This document shows, piece after piece, positions 5,962-12,007 of a stretch of DNA of 12,007 nt. Below the pieces are notes generated by a model. That model did not search any database. It worked only from the letters and a program-made list of their open reading frames with translations, and was not told the DNA's origin. Source of the stretch: Clostridiales bacterium (lineage in GTDB: Bacteria; Bacillota; Clostridia; Oscillospirales; Acutalibacteraceae); the NCBI GenBank assembly GCA_012516295.1, contig JAAYWU010000255.1:1-12007 (forward strand), written 5' to 3'. The position numbers and the translations under genes were made by a program. Within the stretch, counting starts at the first letter, position 1; every line of letters starts with the position of its first letter.

Positions 5962-7353
5962 CTATTTTCCAACGCAAAAATTATGAAAAACGGAATCGAC
6001 GACCGCTTCGGTCGCGCGTTCCCCGGTCAGTTCCAGCAGCGCGGAAATTGCACCCTCAATGGAAACCGTTACCGCGTCAAGCGTCATTCCGCTCTCAACC
6101 GCCGCAAGCGCTTCGCTGACGCTGTCCTCGGCGCGCCGTGCCGCGTCGCGCTGGCGTTCCGTAAACAGGATTCCATCCGCCGGATTCAATCCTGCTGTGT
6201 GCAAAAGTTCCGCCACCGCGTTTTTTAACTGCTCCAATCCTTCGCCGGACAGGGCAGAAATATATACTATCTGTTTAAAATTTTCTTTAATATACTCTAT
6301 GTCGATTTTTGTCGGAAGATCGCTCTTATTGATTACCGCAATTGCCGGCGACTGGCGGACAAAGGAAACCAGCTCCCGGTCTTCGTCGTTCAACTCCTGC
6401 GAGGAATCAAAGACCGCCAGAATAAGCTGGGCTTCCCGGATTCTTTCGCGCGCGCGCTCCACACCGATGCGTTCCACCGGGTCTTCGGTCAGATGAATGC
6501 CGGCCGTATCGGAAAGGCGGAGCGGAACATCCCCGAGAATGACGGTATCTTCCACAATGTCGCGCGTAGTGCCTGCATATTCGGTAACGATGGAGCGCTC
6601 ACCGCCGGAAAGCAGGTTCATCAGCGTGGATTTTCCCACGTTTGGGCGGCCGGCGATTACTGTGACAACGCCCTCGCGGATCGCGCGTCCCGCGTCGAAC
6701 TGGCTGAGAAGGCGCTCCAGTTCCTCTTTTACCGAGCAAAGCGTTTCATGCAGGGAGTCTTGATTGACCTCCGGAATATCCTCTTCCGGATAATCCGCCC
6801 AAGCGGACAGATGCCCGGCAGTCTGAAGCAGGCTTTCGCGGATTTGCCGGATTTTCTTTTCCAGCGCGCCGTCATGCCCGGCCAGCGCGGCCTTTGCGGC
6901 CTGCTCCCCCTGCGCGCCGATTAACTGCATAACGGATTCCGCTTCGGTCAGCCCGATTTTTCCGTTCAAAAATGCCCGGCGCGTGAATTCGCCCGGCCCG
7001 GCCGGGACCGCACCGGCGGCAAACACCGCTTTCAGCACGCGGCGCAGAATATACAGCCCGCCATGGCAGGAAAGCTCCACAACATCCTCGCCGGTAAAGC
7101 TCGCGGGTGCGGTAAAATTCAGGGCGATCGCCTCGTCGATATCCTCTTCCCCGTCGTGAACCCTACCGTAAAGGGCGGTGTATCCTTTTATTTCGTCAAG
7201 TGTTTTTCCGCGGCTTGAAGTAAACACTTTTCCTGCAATCTTCCGCGCATCCGGACCGGAAATACGGACAATGCCAATCCCGCCCGGCGCCTGCGGCGTG
7301 GAAATTGCCGCGATGGTCTTTGAAGAAGTACTGTAAATCCTTTTGTTTTCCAT
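5962..7353 (-). CDS. mnmE: tRNA U34 modification GTPase MnmE (TrmE)
   Basis: This 463-aa GTPase forms a complex with MnmG to modify U34 of tRNAs reading split codon boxes. The N-terminal tetrahydrofolate-binding domain includes APGGIGIVRISG (22-33), SCHGG (95-99) and GEFTRRAFLNGK (121-132). The inserted G domain shows GRPNVGKS (235-242), TTRD (262-265), DTAG (282-285), NKSD (342-345) and SALSG (366-370). The protein ends FCVGK, keeping the family's C-terminal catalytic Cys (460). An in-frame ATG four codons upstream is possible, but the chosen ATG has GAGG at suitable spacing. It starts after the jag terminator, so it probably has its own promoter, although I see no clear one in 7366-7436. 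A 6-bp hairpin (7374-7388) lies about 20 nt upstream of the start. Confidence 0.97.
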   Translation of the reverse strand: MENKRIYSTSSKTIAAISTPQAPGGIGIVRISGPDARKIAGKVFTSSRGKTLDEIKGYTALYGRVHDGEEDIDEAIALNFTAPASFTGEDVVELSCHGGLYILRRVLKAVFAAGAVPAGPGEFTRRAFLNGKIGLTEAESVMQLIGAQGEQAAKAALAGHDGALEKKIRQIRESLLQTAGHLSAWADYPEEDIPEVNQDSLHETLCSVKEELERLLSQFDAGRAIREGVVTVIAGRPNVGKSTLMNLLSGGERSIVTEYAGTTRDIVEDTVILGDVPLRLSDTAGIHLTEDPVERIGVERARERIREAQLILAVFDSSQELNDEDRELVSFVRQSPAIAVINKSDLPTKIDIEYIKENFKQIVYISALSGEGLEQLKNAVAELLHTAGLNPADGILFTERQRDAARRAEDSVSEALAAVESGMTLDAVTVSIEGAISALLELTGERATEAVVDSVFHNFCVGK

Positions 7354-7373
7354 AAGGTACCTCATCGCCTTAT

Positions 7374-7388
7374 CCGCGCGAAGCGCGG
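7374..7388 (-). promoter_or_regulatory. Short GC hairpin in the mnmE leader
   Basis: CCGCGC (7374-7379) and GCGCGG (7383-7388) pair around a 3-nt loop just upstream of the mnmE ribosome site. An AT-only palindrome, ATTTTTTAAAAAAT (7394-7407), lies next to it. Stabilising or translational roles are possible; nothing more can be claimed. Confidence 0.35.
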
Positions 7389-7427
7389 GTAAAATTTTTT
7401 AAAAAATCATATTATTTCCAATTTCAA

Positions 7428-7461
7428 CGAAAAGAAACGGGCGATTCTGCGAACCGCCCGT
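7428..7461 (-). terminator. Intrinsic terminator after jag
   Basis: On the minus strand ACGGGCG (7461-7455) pairs with CGCCCGT (7443-7437) across an 11-nt loop, followed by TTCTTTTCGTT. It starts five nt after the jag stop codon and separates the rpmH-to-jag unit from mnmE. Confidence 0.75.
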
Positions 7462-7465
7462 CAAA

Positions 7466-8287
7466 TCATTCTTTTTTTAAGTCGATACGGCCGTAAAGCG
7501 GAGCATCCTTATCGCTCTTCGGCGCCGATTTCACAGAAGGGCGCGACGGCTGCGTACTGTTCTGCGCCGATTTCGGCGACCGGTTTCCGTAACCCGGCCG
7601 CGGCTTTTCCCCATACGAACGGCGCTGGCCCTTATAGTTCCTGCGGGGAAGCGGCCGCTCGCCCGCTTCCGGCCCGATTACAACATGGCGGGCAAGGTCT
7701 TCGCCTTCCGACCAGGACTTCGCCCCTTCCACCGTCTGTACTGCGGTATGGATAATCCGACGCTCATACGGGTTCATGGGCTCCAAAGAAGCATTCCGTC
7801 CGGTTCTCACCGCCTTGGCGGCGATTTTCTTACCCAGAACTTCAAGCGTTTCTCTGCGTTTTTCACGGTAATTTCCAATGTCAAGCGTAATCCGGTAATA
7901 GGTATTGTCGATATGGTTTGCCACAAGTCCCGCTAAGTACTGGAGAGCGTCAAGCGTTTCTCCGCGGTGACCGATAATAAAACCGATATCGTTCCCGTAA
8001 AGGGAAAGCTGCGCGCCGCTCTCTTCCTCGGTGATTTGAATGTCCACCGAAGAAAGGCCCATATGTTCCAGAATTTTTTTCAAATACTCCGCAGCAGCAT
8101 CTGCGGGGCTGGTTTTCACAAAAACCCTTACTTTTGCCGGGCTTCCGCCGAAAAGACCGAATGTCTTTTTTGTGGGCATTTCCAGAATTTCAAATTCCGC
8201 ATCATAGGATTCAACACCGAGTTCCCTGCATGCGGCTTCTCTTGCCAGTTCTACCGTCTCACCGGTTGCAATCGCTTCTCTTATCAC
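7466..8287 (-). CDS. jag: KH-R3H RNA-binding protein Jag / KhpB (SpoIIIJ-associated)
   Basis: This 273-aa RNA-binding protein is encoded next to yidC, as in most Firmicutes. KhpB relatives work with KhpA and affect cell elongation and RNA metabolism. It has an N-terminal Jag-N domain (about 1-55, with the KKTFGLFG segment at 40-47), a type II KH domain carrying GFIIGHRGETLDALQYL (102-118), and an R3H domain (about 150-205) with NPYERRIIH (172-180) containing the R-x3-H pattern. A basic, Pro/Ser/Arg-rich, probably disordered tail (about 206-262) follows. The start codon is GTG (8285-8287) with a strong GGGGGAGGT site seven nt upstream and no nearby ATG. It lies 58 nt after yidC. A TATAAT (8334-8329) in that gap lacks a good -35. 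A terminator follows immediately. Confidence 0.93.
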   Translation of the reverse strand: MIREAIATGETVELAREAACRELGVESYDAEFEILEMPTKKTFGLFGGSPAKVRVFVKTSPADAAAEYLKKILEHMGLSSVDIQITEEESGAQLSLYGNDIGFIIGHRGETLDALQYLAGLVANHIDNTYYRITLDIGNYREKRRETLEVLGKKIAAKAVRTGRNASLEPMNPYERRIIHTAVQTVEGAKSWSEGEDLARHVVIGPEAGERPLPRRNYKGQRRSYGEKPRPGYGNRSPKSAQNSTQPSRPSVKSAPKSDKDAPLYGRIDLKKE

Positions 8288-8345
8288 GGTATTACCTCCC
8301 CCGGGTGTTTACTCGTTTTTCTAAAACTATTATACGAATGCTTCC

Positions 8346-9347
8346 TTACGCTTTTGGTTTCCTGTTTTTCCCGGCCTTGCCTTTTTCTGTTTCAGCCGGC
8401 ACGGAAACCGCCGGGATCCTCTTCATTTTTGCTTCCTCCTGCTCCAGCAGGGCGATTCGCTGCGCCTCAGCCTTTGCATTCAAATCCGCCGGACTGTACC
8501 AGATATTCAGGATGAGCGTCTGTAAAAATCCGGTAAGGGTCGAAATAATCCAATAAAAACCGACAGCAGCCGGCAGGGTGCAGGCCAGCCATGCACTGAA
8601 CAAAGGCATGAAATAAAACATATATTTCATGCAGCCTTCCTGCTGCTGCATTCCGGGCTGCATTTTCATCATGAAATACTGTGTAACCAAAGAGGAAACA
8701 AGGCAAAGCACCGGAATAACCCAAAGATTTGAACGGAACAGCGTTCCGAATATATTGCCGCCGTCGCTGGGCGTATCGAGAAGATTCATGCCCAGAAACT
8801 GGAATCCATGGCTGAAGGATTCAATTTTCTTAAGCTCGTCCCCGCTAAACATAGTGAGATGGGGCTTTAAGTCCGCAAAATGCTTAACAATTTCGATTTG
8901 CGCATACTGGGCGTTGAAATTTGCGCCGACGCCCGGAATCATCTTCAGCATGGCAACCGCTTTGTTGATCCCTTCCGCAGAAAGGTGCAGCGCGTTTGCA
9001 AGCGGATTCTGAACGGTATAGAACAGGCCGATCATAATCGGGAACGGAATAAAGGTGGTAAGGCATCCGCCGGTTGGGTTTACGCCTTCCTTTTCGTAGA
9101 GCTTCTGCGTTTCCTGCTGAAGCTTCAGCCGATCGTTGCCGTATTTTTTCTGCAATTCTTTCTGCTTAATCGCCAGCCTGCTGCTGGCGGCCAACGATTT
9201 CTGCTGTTTGATGGAAAAGGGAAACATCACGATTTTCAATACGATGGTGAATAAAATAATGGCGATTCCATAGTTCTGAATCAGGGTATAAAAAAACCAG
9301 AGCAGATAACCAAGAATGTTCCCGAAGAAATTAAAAAAATCGTACAT
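8346..9347 (-). CDS. yidC: Membrane protein insertase YidC/Oxa1 family
   Basis: This 333-aa insertase places membrane proteins into the lipid bilayer, alone or with SecYEG. The sequence shows a hydrophobic N-terminus (8-43) with the first core helix ending TIVLKIVMFPFSIKQQKS, a charged cytoplasmic hairpin (about 47-88), a second membrane segment (GGCLTTFIPFPIMIGLFYTVQNP, 93-115), a long extracytoplasmic loop (about 116-205), then three more hydrophobic segments (about 207-226, 242-258, 262-283), and a basic C-terminal tail. There is no lipobox cysteine near the start, unlike Bacillus SpoIIIJ. The hydrophilic-groove position occupied by Arg in Bacillus proteins appears to be Lys38. The ATG has GAGGAGT upstream and lies 20 nt after the yidD stop. 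Confidence 0.96.
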   Translation of the reverse strand: MYDFFNFFGNILGYLLWFFYTLIQNYGIAIILFTIVLKIVMFPFSIKQQKSLAASSRLAIKQKELQKKYGNDRLKLQQETQKLYEKEGVNPTGGCLTTFIPFPIMIGLFYTVQNPLANALHLSAEGINKAVAMLKMIPGVGANFNAQYAQIEIVKHFADLKPHLTMFSGDELKKIESFSHGFQFLGMNLLDTPSDGGNIFGTLFRSNLWVIPVLCLVSSLVTQYFMMKMQPGMQQQEGCMKYMFYFMPLFSAWLACTLPAAVGFYWIISTLTGFLQTLILNIWYSPADLNAKAEAQRIALLEQEEAKMKRIPAVSVPAETEKGKAGKNRKPKA

Positions 9348-9367
9348 ATAAGCAGTACTCCTCTATT

Positions 9368-9607
9368 CTATCTATCATGCTTATCGCTTGTCCGTTTTTC
9401 CGGAACAGGGTCGTACCCTCCCCGGCTGAACGGATTACAGCGTAATATGCGAAACAAAGCGAGCCAAAATCCCTTAAAGGCGCCGAAGCGCTCAATAGCC
9501 TGAATTGCGTAATTCGAACAGGTGGGATAATATTTGCAGCAAGGCCTTTTATACGGCGAAATTCCTTTCTGATAAAACCGTATCAGCCAGATCAGCGGGC
9601 GTTTCAT
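9368..9607 (-). CDS. yidD: Membrane protein insertion efficiency factor YidD
   Basis: This 79-aa small basic, membrane-associated protein assists YidC-dependent insertion. It shows the family's near-invariant pattern: RFYQKGISP (10-18), [11 protein letters not shown] (24-34, conserved cysteines) and [17 protein letters not shown] (53-69). Its ATG overlaps the rnpA stop in ATGA (9604-9607), indicating translational coupling. yidC follows after 20 nt. Confidence 0.95.
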   Translation of the reverse strand: MKRPLIWLIRFYQKGISPYKRPCCKYYPTCSNYAIQAIERFGAFKGFWLALFRILRCNPFSRGGYDPVPEKRTSDKHDR

Positions 9608-9957
9608 TTCATGACCCCCGCTTTTTTAAGCTGCGCCGAAAGCACACGGACAATTTCCGTGCTTTTCACATAGGGAGTTTTCCCCCTTGCAACAAAAATA
9701 AAATCGTAGCCCGGCTTTATGCTGGGCGCCAAAATCCGGAAAGCTTCACGGATTACGCGGCGGGCCCTATTCCTTTTTACAGCATTTCCAATTTTCTTTG
9801 TGGTTGTAATACCAGCCCGCACATTTTTCCTTCGGTTTTTCAAAACATATGTTACAACCACAGGGCTGACATAAGATTTCCCTTTTGCATAAATCCTGCA
9901 AAAATCCTTATTTTCTTTAATTGACAGAAAATCCATCACTTTAAACCCGCACCGCAT
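9604..9957 (-). CDS. rnpA: Ribonuclease P protein component RnpA
   Basis: This is the protein subunit of RNase P, which helps the catalytic RNA process the 5' end of pre-tRNAs. The sequence contains [17 protein letters not shown] (family N-terminal block), the basic RNA-binding RNR motif region [21 protein letters not shown], and YDFIFVARG near the C-terminus. The start is not certain. The ATG at 9955-9957 gives 117 aa with a modest GGA-type ribosome site. The ATG at 9934-9936 (110 aa, [12 protein letters not shown]) matches the usual homologous start, and a TTG at 9969 is also in frame. It lies after rpmH across an intrinsic terminator-like hairpin, and its stop overlaps the yidD start by four nt. 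Confidence 0.93.
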   Translation of the reverse strand: MRCGFKVMDFLSIKENKDFCRIYAKGKSYVSPVVVTYVLKNRRKNVRAGITTTKKIGNAVKRNRARRVIREAFRILAPSIKPGYDFIFVARGKTPYVKSTEIVRVLSAQLKKAGVMK

Positions 9958-9980
9958 TTCTTTTCCCAAAATCGGGAGCT

Positions 9981-10006
9981 AAAAAGAAAGGCCACATTGC
10001 GTGGCC
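9981..10006 (-). terminator. Intrinsic terminator/attenuator between rpmH and rnpA
   Basis: On the minus strand GGCCAC (10006-10001) pairs with GTGGCC (9995-9990) around a 5-nt loop. An outer G-T and A-T pair extend the stem, and TTTCTTTTT follows. The hairpin begins 7 nt after the rpmH stop. rnpA has no obvious promoter of its own, so this is probably a partial terminator that sets a high rpmH to low rnpA ratio. Confidence 0.75.
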
Positions 10007-10012
10007 CTCTGC

Positions 10013-10147
10013 TTAATAGCTCAAACGTGCTCTGCCCTTAGCTCTGCGGCGGGCCAAAACTTTGCGGCCGTTTCTTGTGGACATTCTCTTTCTGAAGCCG
10101 TGCTCCTTTTTCCTATGGAGCTTCTTTGGCTGATATGTTCTCAGCAT
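10013..10147 (-). CDS. rpmH: 50S ribosomal protein L34
   Basis: This is a 44-aa, very basic large-subunit ribosomal protein, [20 protein letters not shown] through [24 protein letters not shown], which fits the L34 pattern (RTYQP, HGFRxRM, GRxVLxxRRxKGR) along its whole length. An upstream in-frame extension (to 10270) is rejected because the ATG at 10145-10147 has AAGGAGTG at proper spacing and the family starts there. It is the first gene of the leftward unit, directly under a consensus promoter, and is followed by a terminator hairpin. Confidence 0.98.
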   Translation of the reverse strand: MLRTYQPKKLHRKKEHGFRKRMSTRNGRKVLARRRAKGRARLSY

Positions 10148-10186
10148 AAAAACACTCCTTTCGGGGTACAAACCTTGCAATATAGC

Positions 10187-10216
10187 ATTATATATTAAGA
10201 ATACGCAAACTGTCAA
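10187..10216 (-). promoter_or_regulatory. Strong sigma-A promoter for rpmH
   Basis: On the minus strand a perfect -35 TTGACA (10216-10211) and a perfect -10 TATAAT (10192-10187) are separated by 18 nt. The predicted start near 10180 gives a leader of about 33 nt. This suits a highly expressed ribosomal protein gene. Confidence 0.85.
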
Positions 10217-10400
10217 CCTATAATTTGTCGCCAGAGCCCAGGAAAAAGCTTTCAGAGGGCAATTTTGCAATTTATCTAATTATATTATTCAATATACCAC
10301 ATTTTCGTTTAAAATAAAAGGATAATAAAAAAATTTTATCGTCTATGGTTTTCCTCACGCGCGCGATACAATATAGTGTGTCTGAATGCGAAATTGAAAT

Positions 10401-10429
10401 TTGAAAAGCCGATCGTTTTGTGGTAATAT
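10401..10429 (+). promoter_or_regulatory. Likely sigma-A promoter for dnaA
   Basis: -35 TTGAAA (10401-10406) and -10 TAATAT (10424-10429) are spaced by 17 nt, with TGG directly before the -10 (extended -10). Transcription would start near 10436, about 46 nt before the ATG. A weak DnaA-box-like 9-mer (10419-10427, minus strand) overlaps the -10, which would allow autoregulation, but the match is poor. Confidence 0.6.
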
Positions 10430-10481
10430 TAATTGTGTTATGCCTAAGAGTATAAATATTTGTTAAAATGAGGTTTATAAG

Positions 10482-11795
10482 ATGGAATCCTTTACCGAGG
10501 TATGGAATCTGGTCTGCGATTACTGTAAAAGCAAGATCACGGAAATTGCGTATTCGACCTGGATCAAGCGTATCGAACCGGTTACTCTTGACTTCGCACA
10601 GGGCGTCGCGGTGCTGAAGGTTCCGAATGAACTGCACCGACAGACAATCAAACATTATTATATCGATATGCTGGAAGAAGCGTTCGCACAAATTTTCGGC
10701 CAGAAAATCCAGATTCGCATCTGCACACCGGACGAATCCGGAATCGAAAAGCAGAATGACGAAACCCCGGCCATCAACGATGACTACGAGTTTACGTTCG
10801 ACACCTACATTGTCGGCCCGTCCAATAAATTCGCGCATGCGGCATCCATGGCGGTTGCAAGCAAGCCGGCAACCTTATATAATCCTCTTTTTATTTACGG
10901 AAATTCCGGATTGGGAAAAACCCACCTTCTTTACGCGATCTGCAACGAAATCAGCCATACGCATCCGGAAATGAATATTATTTACATCAAGGGCGACGAC
11001 TTTACGAACGAACTCATTGAAGCGATCCGCCGCGGTACCACCGCCGAATTTCACAACCGGTACCGGAGAGCGGATGTATTTCTGGTCGACGATATCCAGT
11101 TTATAGCCGGAAAAGATTCAACGCAAGAGGAATTTTTCCATACATTTAATACCTTATACGAAGCAAAAAAGCAAATCGTACTGACTTCCGACCGGCCGCC
11201 GAAGGATATCGCCACGCTGGAGGAACGCCTTTTAACCCGTTTCGAGTGGGGTCTGACGGCCGATATTCAGCCGCCGGATTTCGAAACGCGCATTGCTATT
11301 ATAAAAAGGAAAGCAGAACTTCTGGAAATCGATATTTCGGACAGCGTTGCCGAATACATAGCGAACCGCCTGAAGAATAATATCCGCCAACTGGAAGGCG
11401 CGGTGAAAAAAATGAAAGCCTACTTTTTGCTGGCGGGTGAAAGCCCGAGCATCACAACGGCGCAGGCAGCGATCAGCGATATCATCAACAACGATCAGCC
11501 CACGCCGCTGACCGTCGAAAAAATCATCGACGAAGTGGCGCGCACGTTCGGAACCACCAGCGATGACATCCGCTCGTCGAAACGCTCGGCGAACATTTCC
11601 AGCGCACGGCAGGTCTCTATGTATGTCGTAAGGGAAATTACCCAGCTCCCGATGACCTCGATCGGCAAGGAATTCGGCGGGCGCGACCATTCCACCGTAG
11701 TTTATGCCATACAGCAGGTCGAAAAGGGAATCGCAAAAGACCCGAAATTCAAAGCGACAGTAGAAGATATTATCAAAAATATACGCGACCGTTAA
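10482..11795 (+). CDS. dnaA: Chromosomal replication initiator protein DnaA
   Basis: This 437-aa AAA+ initiator binds DnaA boxes in oriC and opens the duplex. Domain I (about 1-80) is typical. Domain II is short (about 82-103). Domain III holds YIVGPSNKFAHAA (109-121), Walker A GNSGLGKTH (140-148), Walker B VFLVDDIQF (199-207), sensor I LTSDRPP (234-240), LEERLLTRFEWG (246-257, arginine finger region) and sensor II NIRQLEGA (300-307). Domain IV ends with the DNA-binding signature GGRDHSTVVYA (399-409). The Walker A has Asn-Ser where many homologues have Gly-Val. The ATG has GAGGT eight nt upstream. It is divergent from rpmH, with the presumed dnaN beyond the right edge. Confidence 0.98.
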   Translation: MESFTEVWNLVCDYCKSKITEIAYSTWIKRIEPVTLDFAQGVAVLKVPNELHRQTIKHYYIDMLEEAFAQIFGQKIQIRICTPDESGIEKQNDETPAINDDYEFTFDTYIVGPSNKFAHAASMAVASKPATLYNPLFIYGNSGLGKTHLLYAICNEISHTHPEMNIIYIKGDDFTNELIEAIRRGTTAEFHNRYRRADVFLVDDIQFIAGKDSTQEEFFHTFNTLYEAKKQIVLTSDRPPKDIATLEERLLTRFEWGLTADIQPPDFETRIAIIKRKAELLEIDISDSVAEYIANRLKNNIRQLEGAVKKMKAYFLLAGESPSITTAQAAISDIINNDQPTPLTVEKIIDEVARTFGTTSDDIRSSKRSANISSARQVSMYVVREITQLPMTSIGKEFGGRDHSTVVYAIQQVEKGIAKDPKFKATVEDIIKNIRDR

Positions 11796-12007
11796 AATGT
11801 GCAAAGGTTCTCCACCTTTAAACAATCCGGGGGAAAACGCAAATTTTTTATTTTTCTCTTTCCACGAATTTTTTAACAAGTTTTCAACATTCCCCACAGA
11901 GTTTTCAACATACGGTTAAAAACTCAAATTATAATACGCAATGTTAACGAAGAGTCAACAAGGAAATCACAGGAAAAAATTCCGCCAAAACCCGATGGGG
12001 CCTGAAA
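11796..12007. other. Probable oriC segment with DnaA-box cluster downstream of dnaA
   Basis: This non-coding spacer follows dnaA, where Firmicutes usually place DnaA boxes and the unwinding element. DnaA-box-like 9-mers on the plus strand are TTCTCCACC (11808-11816), TTTTCAACA (11881-11889), TTCCCCACA (11890-11898) and TTTTCAACA (11902-11910), each 7 of 9 to TTATCCACA. An AT-rich tract precedes the cluster (11841-11880). A short stem AAAGGT/ACCTTT (11803-11819) lies just after the dnaA stop and may be a weak terminator. TATAAT at 11930-11935 could be a dnaN -10, without a clear -35. The spacer is cut by the window edge. Confidence 0.6.
11879..11911 (+). repeat. 12-bp direct repeat carrying DnaA-box-like sites
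   Basis: AGTTTTCAACAT occurs at 11879-11890 and again at 11900-11911, spaced by exactly 21 bp (about two helical turns). A third box-like 9-mer, TTCCCCACA, directly abuts the first. The regular phasing fits DnaA binding on one face of the helix. Confidence 0.7.

Larger units (their letters stand above)
10148..10481. other. rpmH-dnaA divergent spacer (upstream part of the oriC region)
   Basis: This 334-bp non-coding stretch holds the leftward rpmH promoter (10187-10216), the rightward dnaA promoter (10401-10429) and an AT-rich block (about 10259-10345) that may unwind easily. DnaA-box-like 9-mers here are weak: TATACCACA (10293-10301) and, on the minus strand, ATTACCACA (10427-10419), each 6 of 9 to TTATCCACA. 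No small gene is supported; the long minus-strand frame that crosses it is antisense to dnaA. Confidence 0.55.

Noticed and set aside
5727..5977. Two overlapping minus-strand open frames (81 and 67 codons) in the mnmE-mnmG spacer
   Set aside because: Both overlap the end of mnmE or read through the perfect hairpin, with low-complexity Arg/Lys-rich translations and no recognised family. Treated as spurious.
10272..10838. 188-codon minus-strand open frame across the dnaA upstream region
   Set aside because: It is antisense to the dnaA 5' end and crosses the dnaA promoter; no ribosome site or family similarity.
1..12007. CRISPR arrays, mobile elements, tRNA/rRNA genes, toxin-antitoxin or defence systems
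   Set aside because: No regularly spaced repeats, transposase-like frames, tRNA-like cloverleaf or defence-type domains were seen; the window is a conserved housekeeping region.

Overview
This window is the origin-proximal core of a Firmicutes chromosome. It carries the classic oriC gene neighbourhood with an intact Noc paralogue beside ParB, moderate to high GC coding sequence, AT-rich spacers and strong AGGAGG-type ribosome binding sites. Gene order and protein character suggest class Clostridia, most likely an Oscillospiraceae/Ruminococcaceae relative. That placement is inference from sequence character, not from a database search.

Layout. Ten complete genes plus a truncated serS lie on the minus strand and read leftwards away from the origin: rpmH, rnpA, yidD, yidC, jag(khpB), mnmE, mnmG, rsmG, noc, parA(soj), parB(spo0J), and the first 52 codons of serS running off the left edge. 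dnaA reads rightwards on the plus strand from 10482. The rpmH-dnaA spacer (10148-10481) is divergent and holds a consensus promoter in each direction. The spacer after dnaA (11796-12007) has a cluster of DnaA-box-like 9-mers, including a 12-bp direct repeat spaced 21 bp, and is probably part of oriC upstream of dnaN.

Transcription units inferred from sequence: (1) rpmH-rnpA-yidD-yidC-jag, with an intrinsic terminator between rpmH and rnpA (probably partial) and another right after jag; (2) mnmE, then a 246-nt gap with a perfect 15-bp hairpin, then mnmG-rsmG spaced by one nucleotide; (3) noc; (4) parA-parB, perhaps reading on into serS.

The genes form a coherent set. DnaA initiates replication. 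ParA, ParB and parS segregate and organise the origin. Noc couples division to the nucleoid. RnpA and L34 serve tRNA processing and the ribosome. YidC, YidD and Jag/KhpB belong to membrane protein insertion and RNA-linked envelope control. MnmE and MnmG modify U34 of tRNAs, and RsmG methylates 16S rRNA.

The least routine signals are regulatory or cis-acting: two identical parS sites (2051-2066 and 4216-4231), a Noc-binding-like palindrome upstream of noc (3090-3103), a terminator-plus-alternative-hairpin leader in front of parA (1846-1945), the 15-bp hairpin before mnmG (5830-5863), and the DnaA-box cluster. I see no CRISPR array, tRNA or rRNA gene, insertion sequence, prophage or defence system. 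I do not see a previously undescribed protein system here.
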